Shown: positions 53,044 through 62,956 of the stretch, piece after piece
Numbering within the stretch: the first letter of the stretch is position 1
How the letters are laid out: every line of letters begins with the position of its first letter
Source: Arthrobacter sp. APC 3897
GTDB taxonomy: Bacteria; Actinomycetota; Actinomycetes; Actinomycetales; Micrococcaceae
DNA: 64,000 bases
Reading direction: 5' to 3'
Assembly: GCF_030407495.1 (NCBI RefSeq)
Contig: NZ_JASDDG010000005.1
Span: forward strand, 60,154 to 124,153
Position numbers and translations under genes: made by a program
Notes under the pieces: generated by a model
Told to the model about the DNA's origin: nothing
The model's input: the letters and a program-made list of their open reading frames with translations, nothing else
Database searches by the model: none

Positions 53044-54777
53044 CTATTCCACCATGAACTGAACGGACTGCCAGCCGGAGGCTCCGTCCGGAACCGTGTC
53101 GGCCCGCGCCTCGGTCTGGACGCCGTCCTGCGGGTCGGTGGCCCGGGCCCGGACCGTATGATTTCCGGGGGAGAGTGCGTCGGTGCGGTAGGAAAACTGG
53201 CGCCAGGTGTCCACCGACGCCTCGGCGGCGAGCAGAGCCGGCTTCCAGTCACCGTTGTCGATGGAGATCTCCACGCCGGTGATGCCGCGCTGCTGGGACC
53301 AGGCGGTGCCGCCCACGTCCACGGGGCCGGCCGGCACCCGGGCAAACGACGCCGGAACTTCCACCCGGGCCATGGTTTTCACCGGCGCTTTCTCAGCCCA
53401 TCCGCGGTCCGTCCAATAGGCGGTCTGCGCGTCGAAACGGGTGACCTCCATGTCGATGATCCATTTGGTGGCGGAAACGAATCCGTACAGCCCTGGCACC
53501 ACCATCCGCACCGGATAACCGTGCACCGGCGGCAGCGGTTCATCGTTCATGCCCACGGCCAGCAGGGCGTCACGGTCATCCTGCAGCACTTCCAGGGGAG
53601 TGGACGCGCTGAATCCGTCGATGCTGGTGGAGAGCACCATGTCCGCGTCAGCGGTCGGGCGTGCCCGGGCCAGCAGTTCACGCACGGGAAGCCCGAGCCA
53701 TTTGGCGGTGCCGGCGAGGTCGCCGCCGAGCGGATTGGAGACACAGGTCAGGGTCAGGTGGCGTTCCACCAGGTCCGCGTCCAGCAGCTCGGCAAAGTTG
53801 ATCCGGATCTCTTCCTCCACCATGCCGTGGATCCGCAGTTCCCAGGTTTCAGCGTCAATTTCCGGGACGCTCAGGGCAGTGTCGATCCGGTAGAAGTCCG
53901 CGTTGGCGGTCAGCCACGGGGTTACTCCGGGCACCGGCGACTGCAGTCCCGCGGGCAGAGCGGGCGCGGTCTGCGCGGCGGCCGGAAGTTTCAACGCCGC
54001 CCGGAAGGACGCGGTGGTGTTCCGGGCCGAGGCGATGGCCCGGCCGCCGGCTGCTGCTGCGCCTGCGGCAAGCGCGGTGATTCCGGCGGCAGCGAAGAAA
54101 CCGCGCCGGGTCGGGCGCTGTAAGAGCGGGGCGGGGGACCGGCCGCCGATGACGGCCCCGGCACTGCCATCGTTCCCACCGTCCCCCGCCCGGTTTGAGG
54201 CGGCAACGGGTGCCCTTGCGGCGCTCTGCGCCGGGCGGGGAGTGTTGCCGGGCTGCGGCTGGACCGCAGGCGATTCAGGGGATGCGGCGGGCCCGGAAAC
54301 GGGAATACGCCGAATCAGGCCGCGGAGCACAGCAATTCCGACGGCGGTACCCAGCACCGTGGGAACGGCATCAAGCGGCGCGGCGCCTGCGCGGGTCAGC
54401 ACGCAGGCCACGATCACTGTTCCCATGACGACGACGGCGGCCACTCCCAGGGCCCAGCGCCGGCGCGCCAGCACTCCCGCGCAGGCCGCCAGCACCGCAA
54501 TGGTCAGGCCCATGCCCGCAAAGAGCACAGCCTTGTCATTGGTGCCGAAGGTTTCCACCGCAAAGTTCTTCAGCCACAGGGGGGTGAAGTCAATGAAGGT
54601 GGAACCCAGCGCAATCAGCGGCCGGGCACTGGCCGTGAAGAACGCTCCGGCCAGTTCAGCGGCGGCCAGCACGGTGCCGGCGGCAAGAATGCCCGCCAGT
54701 GCGGCGTACAGGGCGGGGTGCCGGGTCCTGCCCAAATTCCGGGTCCTGCGGGCGGAGTACTTCGGAGAGGCGGTCAT
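53044..54777 (-). CDS. Membrane-anchored molybdopterin-dependent oxidoreductase (sulfite oxidase fold)
   Basis: This 577-residue protein has about four N-terminal helices (residues 20-150), a Pro/Ala-rich linker and another hydrophobic segment preceded by twin arginines (TRRGFFAAAG near 238). The molybdenum-cofactor domain (about 275-475) has LTCVSNPLGG with the cofactor cysteine near residue 345 and VHGYPVRMVVPGLYGF near 420. A C-terminal Mo-co dimerisation domain follows. The electron donor is unknown. The catalytic part should lie outside the cell. The start at 54777 precedes a basic cluster before the first helix. Confidence 0.87.
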   Translation of the reverse strand: MTASPKYSARRTRNLGRTRHPALYAALAGILAAGTVLAAAELAGAFFTASARPLIALGSTFIDFTPLWLKNFAVETFGTNDKAVLFAGMGLTIAVLAACAGVLARRRWALGVAAVVVMGTVIVACVLTRAGAAPLDAVPTVLGTAVGIAVLRGLIRRIPVSGPAASPESPAVQPQPGNTPRPAQSAARAPVAASNRAGDGGNDGSAGAVIGGRSPAPLLQRPTRRGFFAAAGITALAAGAAAAGGRAIASARNTTASFRAALKLPAAAQTAPALPAGLQSPVPGVTPWLTANADFYRIDTALSVPEIDAETWELRIHGMVEEEIRINFAELLDADLVERHLTLTCVSNPLGGDLAGTAKWLGLPVRELLARARPTADADMVLSTSIDGFSASTPLEVLQDDRDALLAVGMNDEPLPPVHGYPVRMVVPGLYGFVSATKWIIDMEVTRFDAQTAYWTDRGWAEKAPVKTMARVEVPASFARVPAGPVDVGGTAWSQQRGITGVEISIDNGDWKPALLAAEASVDTWRQFSYRTDALSPGNHTVRARATDPQDGVQTEARADTVPDGASGWQSVQFMVE

Positions 54778-54920
54778 GGACTCTATTCGCAGCCGAAGGC
54801 TGCAGGTATGGGTTGCCGGCGGCAGCACGTGCCTGCCCGGCGGGGGCGGCTCCGTCACGGGCCCGTCATAAGAGCCCCGTTCTTTCGGCTGCCGGAGCCC
54901 AGCCAGTACTCTGAACTACT

Positions 54921-56243
54921 GTGAAGGTTCTCGTTGTTGGCCCCGGCGGCCGCGAACATGCCCTTGTCCGATCCCTGCTGGCCGATCCCTACGTTCGCGA
55001 GGTGCACGCAGCCCCCGGCAACGCGGGCATGGCGCAGCTGGTTCCGGTCCACGAGCTCAACGCCAGTGACCCTGCGGAGGTGACCGAACTGGCCCGCAGC
55101 CTCGGATCCGACCTCGTGGTCATTGGCCCCGAAGCTCCGCTTGCCGCGGGAGTGGCCGATGCCCTCCGGGAGGCCGGCATCCCCGTTTTCGGCCCGTCCA
55201 AGGCTGCGGCGCAGCTGGAGGCATCCAAGGCGTTCGCCAAACAGGTCATGGCTGCTGCCGGAGTTCCCACCGCCATGGCACGCGTGGCGTCCACCGCGGA
55301 GGAAGCGGCCGATGCCCTGGACACGTTCGGGGCTCCTTACGTGGTGAAGGATGACGGTCTCGCCGCCGGAAAGGGCGTTGTTGTTACGTCCAACCGCGAC
55401 GAGGCTTTGGCCCACGCGCAGGCGTGCTTCGATGTGGGCGGCACCGTGGTCATTGAGGAATTCCTGGACGGTCCGGAGGTATCCCTCTTTGTCATCTCTG
55501 ACGGCCGCAACGTTGTACCGCTGGCGCCTGCCCAGGACTTCAAACGCATTTACGACGGCGACGACGGCCCCAACACCGGCGGGATGGGCGCCTATTCACC
55601 GCTGCCCTGGGCGCCGGCAGACCTTGTTGAGGACGTTATCCGCCGGGTGGCACAGCCCGCGATCGATGAGATGGCGGCACGCGGCATCCCCTTCGTCGGG
55701 GTCCTGTACTGCGGGCTGGCGCTCACCTCACGCGGCATGCGCGTCATTGAGTTCAACGCACGCTTCGGTGACCCGGAAACCCAGGCGGTGCTGGCCCGGC
55801 TGAAGACCCCGGTGGGCGGACTGCTGATGGCCGCCGCCAAGGGTGAACTGGACGCCATGGAACAGCTTAAATGGGATCCCCGCACAGCCGTTGCCGTGGT
55901 GGTGGCTGCCGCCAACTATCCGGATGCCCCCCGCACGGGTGACCGGATCCGCGGGCTGAAGAAGGCAGAAAAGATCGACGGGGTGCACGTGCTGCACGCC
56001 GGCACCGCGCTCAACGGGGACGGCAAGGTTGTTTCCGCCGGGGGGCGGGTGCTCGCCGTCGTCGCCCTCGGTGAGGACCTGCGGGCTGCCCGGGACCTGG
56101 CCTATGCGGGCGTGGAGAGCGTCAGGCTGGAAGGGTCCCAGCACCGCACCGACATTGCGCTGAAGGCATTGCACGGTGAAGTAATTGTTCCTGCGGGCTC
56201 CCGGTCCGCGGCCGGCCGCGACACTGACGGAGAACTTGCATGA
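54921..56243 (+). CDS. purD: Phosphoribosylamine-glycine ligase
   Basis: This 440-residue ATP-grasp enzyme makes GAR in purine synthesis. It begins MKVLVVGPGGREHALVRSL and has YVVKDDGLAAGKGVVV near residue 140, DGPNTGGMGAYSPLPW near 214 and VIEFNARFGDPETQAVL near 275. The GTG start has no Shine-Dalgarno; TACTCT ends eight bases upstream, so the message may be leaderless. purC follows with a four-base overlap. Confidence 0.97.
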   Translation: MKVLVVGPGGREHALVRSLLADPYVREVHAAPGNAGMAQLVPVHELNASDPAEVTELARSLGSDLVVIGPEAPLAAGVADALREAGIPVFGPSKAAAQLEASKAFAKQVMAAAGVPTAMARVASTAEEAADALDTFGAPYVVKDDGLAAGKGVVVTSNRDEALAHAQACFDVGGTVVIEEFLDGPEVSLFVISDGRNVVPLAPAQDFKRIYDGDDGPNTGGMGAYSPLPWAPADLVEDVIRRVAQPAIDEMAARGIPFVGVLYCGLALTSRGMRVIEFNARFGDPETQAVLARLKTPVGGLLMAAAKGELDAMEQLKWDPRTAVAVVVAAANYPDAPRTGDRIRGLKKAEKIDGVHVLHAGTALNGDGKVVSAGGRVLAVVALGEDLRAARDLAYAGVESVRLEGSQHRTDIALKALHGEVIVPAGSRSAAGRDTDGELA

Positions 56244-57133
56244 GCGCCCCCGAACTGGCCGGCTGGACCCACGTCTACTCCGGAAAGGTCCGCGACCTGT
56301 ATGTGCCCGCGGATTTGTCCGCACCGGGAGCAGGGGAGAAGGTCCTGGTGGTGGCCAGTGACCGGATTAGTGCCTTTGACCATGTGCTGAGCTCAGAGAT
56401 TCCGGATAAGGGCCGGATCCTGACCCAGCTCAGCCTGTGGTGGTTCGAGCAGCTTGGCGTGCCCAACCATGTCATTTCCGCGGACGACGGCGTGCCCGCC
56501 GAGGTGGCCGGCCGGGCGATGATCTGCAAAAAGCTGGAGATGTACCCGGTGGAATGCATCGCCCGCGGCTACCTCACCGGCACCGGTCTGACCGAATACC
56601 GGCAGTCGCAGACCGTGTGCGATGTGCCGCTGCCGGCCGGGCTGGTGGACGGTTCCCGGCTGGAGCCGGCCATCTTTACGCCGTCGGCCAAGGCCGAGGT
56701 GGGAGAGCACGACGAGAACATCAACTACGACGCCGTCGTGAAGCTGGTCGGAGACCCGACGGCGCGGGCGCTGCGTTCGCTGACGCTGGACATCTACACC
56801 GCAGCCGAGGCCATCGCCCGGGACCGCGGCATCATCCTGGCGGACACCAAGGTGGAGTTCGGACTGGACCCGGCCACCGGCGAAGTCACCCTGGGCGATG
56901 AAGTGCTGACGCCGGACTCCTCCCGGTTCTGGGACGCATCGCTGTATGAGCCGGGCCGTGCCCAGCCGTCCTTCGACAAGCAGTACGTCCGGGACTGGCT
57001 GACCTCGCCGGAATCCGGCTGGGACAAGGCATCGGACACGCGGCCGCCTGCGCTGCCCGCAGACGTTGTCGAGCGCACCCGCGCCCGTTACGTTGAGGCT
57101 TATGAGCGGCTGACCGGGCGGAGCTTCGTCTAG
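56240..57133 (+). CDS. purC: Phosphoribosylaminoimidazole-succinocarboxamide synthase
   Basis: This 297-residue SAICAR synthase joins aspartate to CAIR. It has YSGKVRDLYVPAD at residue 13, VVASDRISAFDHVLSSEIPD near 38, and CIARGYLTGTGLTEYRQS near 101. Overlap with purD indicates a purDC operon, convergent with the reductase gene. Confidence 0.96.
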   Translation: MSAPELAGWTHVYSGKVRDLYVPADLSAPGAGEKVLVVASDRISAFDHVLSSEIPDKGRILTQLSLWWFEQLGVPNHVISADDGVPAEVAGRAMICKKLEMYPVECIARGYLTGTGLTEYRQSQTVCDVPLPAGLVDGSRLEPAIFTPSAKAEVGEHDENINYDAVVKLVGDPTARALRSLTLDIYTAAEAIARDRGIILADTKVEFGLDPATGEVTLGDEVLTPDSSRFWDASLYEPGRAQPSFDKQYVRDWLTSPESGWDKASDTRPPALPADVVERTRARYVEAYERLTGRSFV

Positions 57134-57154
57134 GTTCGGTGCGGTGCCAAGGCT

Positions 57155-57793
57155 TCAGCGTGAAAAAGTCAGGTGCGTGACGCCGCTTTCCGCCGTTTCA
57201 GCGCTGACGCGGTAACCGTCCTCGAGGCCGCGCAGGCCTTCCCACAGACTGGTGCCGCGGCCCAGCAGGATGGGCGTGATGCCCACGTGCAGGCGGTCCA
57301 CCAGCCCGGCAGCCAGGAACGATTTGACCACGGTGGGACCGCCGCCAATCCGGACGTCACCGCCGGCGGCTGCATCGACGGCCCGTTCCAGTGCTTCCTC
57401 CGGTGACGCGTCGAGGAACTCAAACTGTGTTCCGTCAGGCATATCGATGGGTGCACGGGCGGTGTGGGTGAGAATGAACACCGGGTAGCGGAACGGGGTT
57501 TCATCGCCCCACCAGCCCTGCCAGGAGGGGTCATCGGGAAAGCTGTGCAGCCCGAACATACCCGCGCCCATGATCTCGGCGCCGATGCCCTCGAAGTACT
57601 CGGCGGCGTATCTGTCATCCACACCGGTGGTGCCGCCTTCGGCCTCATGCATGACGCGTTCCCGGAATGTTCTGGTGGCGACGTACGGGGCCACCAGCCG
57701 GGACCAGTCCTGGCCGAACGGGTCCTGGGGCGTCTGGTCCGTGGTGGTGGCGAACCCGTCCAGGGAAATATTGAGATCTGCACGTACAGCCAT
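57155..57793 (-). CDS. Dihydrofolate reductase family protein (RibD C-terminal domain-like)
   Basis: This 212-residue protein of the RibD_C/DHFR-like family begins with LNISLDGFATTTDQTP and contains GAEIMGAGMFGL near residue 73, FILTHTARAP near 110 and GGDVRIGGGPTVVKSFLAAG near 148, a fold that binds NADPH. It is not a true folA product by motif. The substrate is unknown. The ATG at 57793 follows AGAGG. Confidence 0.85.
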   Translation of the reverse strand: MAVRADLNISLDGFATTTDQTPQDPFGQDWSRLVAPYVATRTFRERVMHEAEGGTTGVDDRYAAEYFEGIGAEIMGAGMFGLHSFPDDPSWQGWWGDETPFRYPVFILTHTARAPIDMPDGTQFEFLDASPEEALERAVDAAAGGDVRIGGGPTVVKSFLAAGLVDRLHVGITPILLGRGTSLWEGLRGLEDGYRVSAETAESGVTHLTFSR

Positions 57794-57852
57794 GGAAACC
57801 TCTTGGGGAGCTGACCGGCGGTACGTTGAGTTTAACGGCAGCGGCGGGCACA

Positions 57853-58359
57853 TCAAAGGGTTCCCGGGGAATGTCCGTCCCGCAGCCGGACCACGCATTC
57901 CTTGCCCGTGGGTTCGCCGTCGAGGGTAAAAACCAGCGTGAGTACGGAGGCGTTCCGCGGCGGGGCTGGAAAGTGGAACCAGGAGGCGTCCCACTCGCTT
58001 CCGGTCCCCGAAACACTCCCTCCGATCCACCGATAGCCGGTTCCCGGATCGTCAGTGACGCGGGCGCGTACCCGCTCCAGCACAGCTACGCCCGGCAGCG
58101 GCGGATAGTGGCCGGCTTTAGTGGTCCCGAGTTCCCTGCGGCGTGCCATCCACGCGGCTTCGTCCCGGCTATGCTGCTGGTTCCTTTCCAGGACGTCACG
58201 GCCGTTGACGCCCTCCAGCATGATCTGAATACAGGTGTCGCCGTCAGGCGAGGCGCTGGGCGGCTGCTGCGCCGCAACATCGATGCCGGCAAAACGGACG
58301 CTGACGCCGTCGCTCACGCCAATAATCAGGTCACCCGGGGCTGCCGTGATGGTTGTCAT
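57853..58359 (-). CDS. Hypothetical protein, family not recognised
   Basis: This 168-residue protein starts at the ATG at 58359; GTG codons 3 codons earlier could also be used, and no Shine-Dalgarno is evident. There is no signal peptide or membrane segment. Its second half has a beta-rich pattern with GYRWIGGSVSGTGSEWDASW and ASVLTLVFTLDG, the latter suggesting a jelly-roll or immunoglobulin-like strand. It lies between the DHFR-like gene (same strand) and tRNA-Pro. No function is assigned. Confidence 0.6.
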   Translation of the reverse strand: MTTITAAPGDLIIGVSDGVSVRFAGIDVAAQQPPSASPDGDTCIQIMLEGVNGRDVLERNQQHSRDEAAWMARRRELGTTKAGHYPPLPGVAVLERVRARVTDDPGTGYRWIGGSVSGTGSEWDASWFHFPAPPRNASVLTLVFTLDGEPTGKECVVRLRDGHSPGTL

Positions 58360-58454
58360 GTGCACCACGGTAACGGCTTGAAGGCACAGCGGCCATGAGG
58401 GTCCTGATGTGGATGAAGCGGCCGTTGGGGTGATGACGGGTCTATCCGGGCAAT

Positions 58455-58482
58455 AAAAAAGAGCCTGTCGAATGACAGACTC
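58455..58482 (-). terminator. Rho-independent terminator of tRNA-Pro
   Basis: On the minus strand GAGTCTGTC and GACAGGCTC pair, with one wobble, around ATTC, followed by six T residues (A run 58455-58460 on the plus strand). It lies ten bases beyond the 3' end of tRNA-Pro. Confidence 0.9.
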
Positions 58483-58491
58483 TTCTTTATT

Positions 58492-58568
<77 letters not shown>

Positions 58569-58654
58569 TAACCACTGCTTGTTTGCCGGGTTTCCCCGCC
58601 GCTGAAGCAACTTTACAAGTGTAGACGATCACCGTGGATTCCGCGAAACCGGCG

Positions 58655-60514
58655 TTACACGAGGGACTCCTGCCAGGCGGCCTGCAGCTTGGCGAACCGG
58701 CCGGTGCCGCCGGTGAGCTCGGCGGGAGTGCCGTCCTCCACCACTTCACCGGCGTGCATGACCAGCACCCGGTCGGCGATCTCCACGGTGGACAGCCGGT
58801 GCGCAATGATCAATGCCGTCCGGTTGCCCAGCAGGGTTTTCAGCCCGTGCTGGACCAGGCGTTCGCTGGGGATGTCCAGCGAGGAGGTGGCCTCGTCCAG
58901 GATCAGCACCGCAGGATCGGCCAGGAAAGCCCTGGCAAAGCTGATCAGCTGCCGCTGGCCGGCCGAGACCCGGCCGCCGCGTTTGTTCACGTCCGTGTCA
59001 TAGCCCTCCGGCAGAGCTTCAATGAACTCATGCGCGCCCACCGCCTTGGCCGAGGCAATGATCTCTTCCCGGGTGGCTTCGGGCTTGCCCAAGGCAATGT
59101 TGTCCGCCACGGAGCCGCTGAACAGGAACGCCTCCTGAGTCACCATGACGACGGCGCGGCGCAGGTCCCGCTGGGTCAGGCTCCGCAGGTCCACGCCGTC
59201 CAGCAGCACCGATCCTTGGGACGGATCGTAGAAGCGGGCGATCAGCTTGGCGAGGGTGGACTTGCCGGCGCCGGTCTGTCCCACGAGTGCCACGGTTTGG
59301 CCGGCGGGAATGTGCAGGTCCATCTGCGGCAGAATCACGGGACCGTCGCCGTAACGGAACTCCACGCCGTCAAACCGGATGTCACCGGAGGCACGCTTCA
59401 GTTCCACCGGGTGTTTCGGCGGACGGACCGTGGGCACCTCCTCCAGCAGGCCGGAGACTTTTTCCAGGGCCGCGGAGGCGGACTGGAAAGAGTTGTAAAA
59501 CATGGCCATCTGGTCCACGGGCTGGAAGAAGCGCTTGGAATACAGCAGCAGTGCCAGCAGGGCACCCACCTCCAGGCCGCCGTCGAGCACCCGGAAGCCG
59601 CCTGCCAGCAGAACCACCGCCACCGTGGCGTTGCCAATGAGCACCAGCCCGGGCTGGAAGACCCCGTTGAGGTTGATGGAGCGCACGGTGGCAACCCGGT
59701 AATCCTCGGCCAGCTCGTCGTACTTCCCAGCGTTCACCTTTTCGCGGCGGAAGGCTTTCACGGCCCTGATCCCGGTCATGGTTTCGATGAAGTGCACAAT
59801 CAGCTTGGCGGAGGTGACCCGGGAAGCCCGGTAAGCCAGCTGGGAGCGCTTCTGGTACCAGCGGGTCAGCAGGTACATGGGCACAAACGCCGCCAGCATC
59901 AGCAGCCCCGTCCGCCAGTCCAGCAGGAAGATGCTGACTGCCGTGAACAGCATGTACATCGCGCCGGAGGCCAGGGAGCTGACGCCGGAGTCCAGGAGCT
60001 CACGCAGGGCTTCCAAATCGGAGGTCTGCCGCGAAATGATGCGCCCGGAGGTGTACTTTTCGTGGAATTCCAGGCTGAGGCGCTGAGTATGGCGGAAGAC
60101 CCGCAGCCGCAGGTCCAGCAGCATGGCCTGGCTCAGCAGGGCGGTGGCGCGGACATAAGCGGCGGTGAGGCCGGCAGCCAGAAGGGCGGCCAGCAGATAA
60201 GCCACCCCCGAAAGGATCAGGGGCAGGGTGTTGCCGGCCTGCAGGTACGGCAGGGCATGGTCAATGCCGTAGGCGATGATGGCGGGCCCGGCCACGCGGG
60301 CGGCCTGGGAGAAGACCACCAGCAGCACCGTGCCGATGAACCTCCCGCGGTTGGGGCGGATCAGGGAGCCCAGCAGCGCCAGTGAGCGGCGGCGGACGGC
60401 CTGGTTCTCTTCCTTGCCCAGGTGGACGGCGTCCTCGCCTGCGGTGCCCAGCCGGGCGGTGGCATCATAGGCCGGGTCGGCACCCTTGCCGCGGCGGGCC
60501 GTGAAGCGGCTCAT
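58655..60514 (-). CDS. ABC exporter, fused permease-ATPase (second half of heterodimer)
   Basis: In this 619-residue type IV ABC exporter, six helices (about 55-340) precede the ATPase with [20 protein letters not shown] near residue 410, a variant signature [14 protein letters not shown], and the canonical Walker [12 protein letters not shown] whose glutamate supports hydrolysis. The neighbour encodes the partner subunit with a degenerate site and overlaps by four bases. It probably exports drugs or lipids; the substrate is not evident. Confidence 0.92.
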   Translation of the reverse strand: MSRFTARRGKGADPAYDATARLGTAGEDAVHLGKEENQAVRRRSLALLGSLIRPNRGRFIGTVLLVVFSQAARVAGPAIIAYGIDHALPYLQAGNTLPLILSGVAYLLAALLAAGLTAAYVRATALLSQAMLLDLRLRVFRHTQRLSLEFHEKYTSGRIISRQTSDLEALRELLDSGVSSLASGAMYMLFTAVSIFLLDWRTGLLMLAAFVPMYLLTRWYQKRSQLAYRASRVTSAKLIVHFIETMTGIRAVKAFRREKVNAGKYDELAEDYRVATVRSINLNGVFQPGLVLIGNATVAVVLLAGGFRVLDGGLEVGALLALLLYSKRFFQPVDQMAMFYNSFQSASAALEKVSGLLEEVPTVRPPKHPVELKRASGDIRFDGVEFRYGDGPVILPQMDLHIPAGQTVALVGQTGAGKSTLAKLIARFYDPSQGSVLLDGVDLRSLTQRDLRRAVVMVTQEAFLFSGSVADNIALGKPEATREEIIASAKAVGAHEFIEALPEGYDTDVNKRGGRVSAGQRQLISFARAFLADPAVLILDEATSSLDIPSERLVQHGLKTLLGNRTALIIAHRLSTVEIADRVLVMHAGEVVEDGTPAELTGGTGRFAKLQAAWQESLV

Positions 60515-62388
60515 CGGATAATCTCCTCGTCGTCCAGGCGCGGTGCTTCAAGGGCTCCTGCGGCCTCGTCAGCCTCTTCCGCTGGCCGCGGACCATCCTC
60601 CAGCGGGCTGTCCAGATCTTCGGGATCCGCGGGCAGGCTGGCAATGACATACCGGTAGTGGTCGTTGCCGGCCAGGAGTTCGGCGTGCGTGCCGACAGCG
60701 CTGATGCGTCCGTCTTCCATCAGGGCCACCCGGTCGGCTAGGGACACGGTGGACGGGCGGTGAGCCACCACCAGCGTGGTGGTGTCCGCCAGCACCTCCC
60801 GGAGCCGTCCTTCCACCAGTTCCTCGGTGCGCACGTCCAGGGCCGAAAGCGGATCGTCCATGATCAGCACTGTGGGCCGTGCAGCGATCGCCCGGGCCAG
60901 GGCCACACGCTGGCGCTGCCCGCCGGACAGGCTCAACCCCTCCTCGCCGATGAGCGTATCCGTGCCTTCGGGCAGTGAGTAGACGAAGTCGGCCTGGGCC
61001 ACGTCCAGGGCCTGGGCCAGCAGCTGATCGGCTTCGGCGGCGCTTGCCGGTTGGGCCCCCAGGAGCACATTGTCGCGAACGGAACTGGAGAACAGGGTGG
61101 TGTCTTCGAAGGCCACCGCCACAATGGTGCGCAGTTCTTCCAAGTCCAGCTGGCGCAGGTCGGTGCCGTCAATCCGGATGGAACCGGCGGTGACGTCAAA
61201 CAGCCGGGGAACCAGCTGCAGCAGGGTGGATTTTCCGCTGCCGGTCACTCCCACCAGGGCCATGGTTTCGCCGGGACGCAGGCACAGGCTCACGCCGTCG
61301 AGCAGGTTGCGCGTGCCGTCCTTTGTGTCCGGGTAGGAGAAATGGACGTCATCAAACACCAGCTCTCCGCGGACATCGGTGAGGTGCACCGGCCGGGGCG
61401 GGTTTTGAATGGAGGACTGCGCGTCCATCACTTCGTAATGCCGGTCGATGGCCGTTTTTGCCGTGAGCGTCATGGACAGCAGCGGACCCACGGCCTCCAC
61501 AGGTCCGGCGACCACGGCGGCGGTGGCAAAGAACGCTACCAGGGCTCCGATGCTGAGACTGCCGTCCGCTACGGAAATAATTCCTGCAATCAGGGCAACG
61601 GCGAGGGCAGCTTCGGGCAGCAGCGTCACCACGAGGGAGAACTTGGCCAGCGAGTTTGCCTTCGACACCTCGGTTTCACGCAGCTCCCGGGCCTGCTCCT
61701 CGAAAGAGTCCAGGGCCTCGCGGCTGCGGCCGAAGGCTTTCAGGACGCGGATGCCGTGGACGGATTCCTCCACTGTGGTGGCCAGGTCTCCCGTTTGGTC
61801 CTGGCTCTGGCGGGAGACCTGCCGGTAGAACCGGTTGAAGCGGTACCCGTACACCGCAATCGGTACGGCGGCCGCGATGAAGATCAGCGCCAGCACCCAG
61901 CTGGTGAGGAGCATGATGGTGAAGCCCACCACCACGGTCAGCGCCGTGACCACCAGCATGATGGCGCCGAACGCCATCCAGCGGCGGACCAGGTTCAGGT
62001 CGCTCATAGCCCGCGAGAGCAGCTGTCCGCTGCCCCAGCGGTCATGGAAGGAGACGGAGAGGTCCTGCAGGTGCCGGTAGAACGAGGTGCGCATCCGGGT
62101 TTCCACGGTGGTGGCCGGCGCAATCACGAACTGGCGGCGCAGGGCAATGAACGTTGCTTCCAGGATGCCCAAACCCAGGACGACGCCGGCCGCTCCCCAG
62201 ACAGCCGCCGTGGATCCGCCGGGGGACAGGGAGGTGTTGATCAGGACCCGGAAGACCTGGGGAATCGCCAGCGCCATGAGGCTGGCGCCGAGGGCACAGA
62301 ACAACCCGCAGATCAGGCGGGGGAGGATGGGCCGCAGATGCGGGTAGAGCCGTGCAAGGGATTGCCACAGGGTTGTCTGCGCAGGCAT
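60511..62388 (-). CDS. ABC exporter, fused permease-ATPase (first half of heterodimer)
   Basis: In this 625-residue protein, six helices (about 25-310) are followed by an ATPase with [20 protein letters not shown] near residue 367 and [16 protein letters not shown]. The Walker B reads [12 protein letters not shown], with Asp in place of the catalytic glutamate. This marks the degenerate half of a heterodimeric exporter of the TM287/288 type. A C-terminal acidic, Ala-rich tail of about 45 residues is present. The ATG at 62388 follows AAGAAGG. Confidence 0.92.
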   Translation of the reverse strand: MPAQTTLWQSLARLYPHLRPILPRLICGLFCALGASLMALAIPQVFRVLINTSLSPGGSTAAVWGAAGVVLGLGILEATFIALRRQFVIAPATTVETRMRTSFYRHLQDLSVSFHDRWGSGQLLSRAMSDLNLVRRWMAFGAIMLVVTALTVVVGFTIMLLTSWVLALIFIAAAVPIAVYGYRFNRFYRQVSRQSQDQTGDLATTVEESVHGIRVLKAFGRSREALDSFEEQARELRETEVSKANSLAKFSLVVTLLPEAALAVALIAGIISVADGSLSIGALVAFFATAAVVAGPVEAVGPLLSMTLTAKTAIDRHYEVMDAQSSIQNPPRPVHLTDVRGELVFDDVHFSYPDTKDGTRNLLDGVSLCLRPGETMALVGVTGSGKSTLLQLVPRLFDVTAGSIRIDGTDLRQLDLEELRTIVAVAFEDTTLFSSSVRDNVLLGAQPASAAEADQLLAQALDVAQADFVYSLPEGTDTLIGEEGLSLSGGQRQRVALARAIAARPTVLIMDDPLSALDVRTEELVEGRLREVLADTTTLVVAHRPSTVSLADRVALMEDGRISAVGTHAELLAGNDHYRYVIASLPADPEDLDSPLEDGPRPAEEADEAAGALEAPRLDDEEIIR

Positions 62389-62538
62389 GGAACCTTCTTG
62401 AGCGGGTGGAGGGTGCTGCAACAAGCAGAGTGTCCCTTTGAGGGCTCAATCCTAAGCCCGCCTACAGCGGAGAATCGATGGGCGTCCGGAGTTTGGCCGT
62501 CCGGGGCGGATAAGCGGGGACAACGCGAAACACTGCGG

Positions 62539-62696
62539 GCACCAACTGTACGAGTTCTGCGGCATGCATCCGCCGAGAGTACGGATCACGCCGCATCCAT
62601 CCGCCGAGAGTACACATCACGCTGCTGGTCTCCGCCGAGTGTGCACGTCATGCTGCTAGGCGGCGTCGAGAAGGGCGTCGTCGGTACGCTCGGCGG
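62539..62696 (+). repeat. 31-bp tandem repeat array ending in a 65-nt inverted element (copy 1)
   Basis: Units start at 62570, 62601 and 62632, exactly 31 bases apart, each beginning CCGCCGAG(A/T)GT(A/G)C; a decayed unit at 62539-62569 still matches in about 19 of 31 positions. The last unit and an inverted copy ending at 62696 (GGTACGCTCGGCGG) form a 65-base element whose ends can pair as a 13-bp stem. This lies in the 568-base gap between the ABC exporter and metallophosphoesterase genes, where no gene could be supported. Confidence 0.8.
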
Positions 62697-62815
62697 GGAG
62701 AAACGGCACGAGCTCGACACTCGATCACGCGCATGCCCGACATCCGGCCTGCACACCGGACGGTCACGGCTTGGGTGAGAACGCCGTCGTTGTCACAGGG
62801 GCCGTCCCCATACAG

Positions 62816-62911
62816 CTGTCGAAAGTACGGATCCTGTGGCTTACGCCCGTCGAGTGTGCACTTCGTGCGGCTTCACGGCCCTGGGAAGAGCGTTATCTGT
62901 ACGCTCGGTGG
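62816..62911 (+). repeat. 31-bp repeat and 65-nt inverted element (copy 2)
   Basis: A unit at 62816 (CTGTCGAAAGTACGGATC) is followed after exactly 31 bases by one at 62847 (CCGTCGAGTGTGCAC), which with the inverted end at 62911 (CTGTACGCTCGGTGG) again spans 65 bases and can form a stem of about 14 pairs. Layout and spacing copy those of the first element 215 bases upstream; between the two (62697-62815) only weak repeat remnants are seen. Confidence 0.75.
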
Positions 62912-62956
62912 GATGAAAGCGGCGGGATCGAAGCGGCAGGACAGGGAAGGAAGGAC

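Noticed and set aside
58634..62778. Long plus-strand frames (more than 570 codons) opposite both ABC exporter genes
   Set aside because: Both ABC proteins carry all ATPase motifs on the minus strand; the opposite frames have no recognisable domain.
62539..62911. CRISPR array
   Set aside because: Units repeat over their full 31 bases with no unique spacers, the number is tiny, and no cas gene is present.
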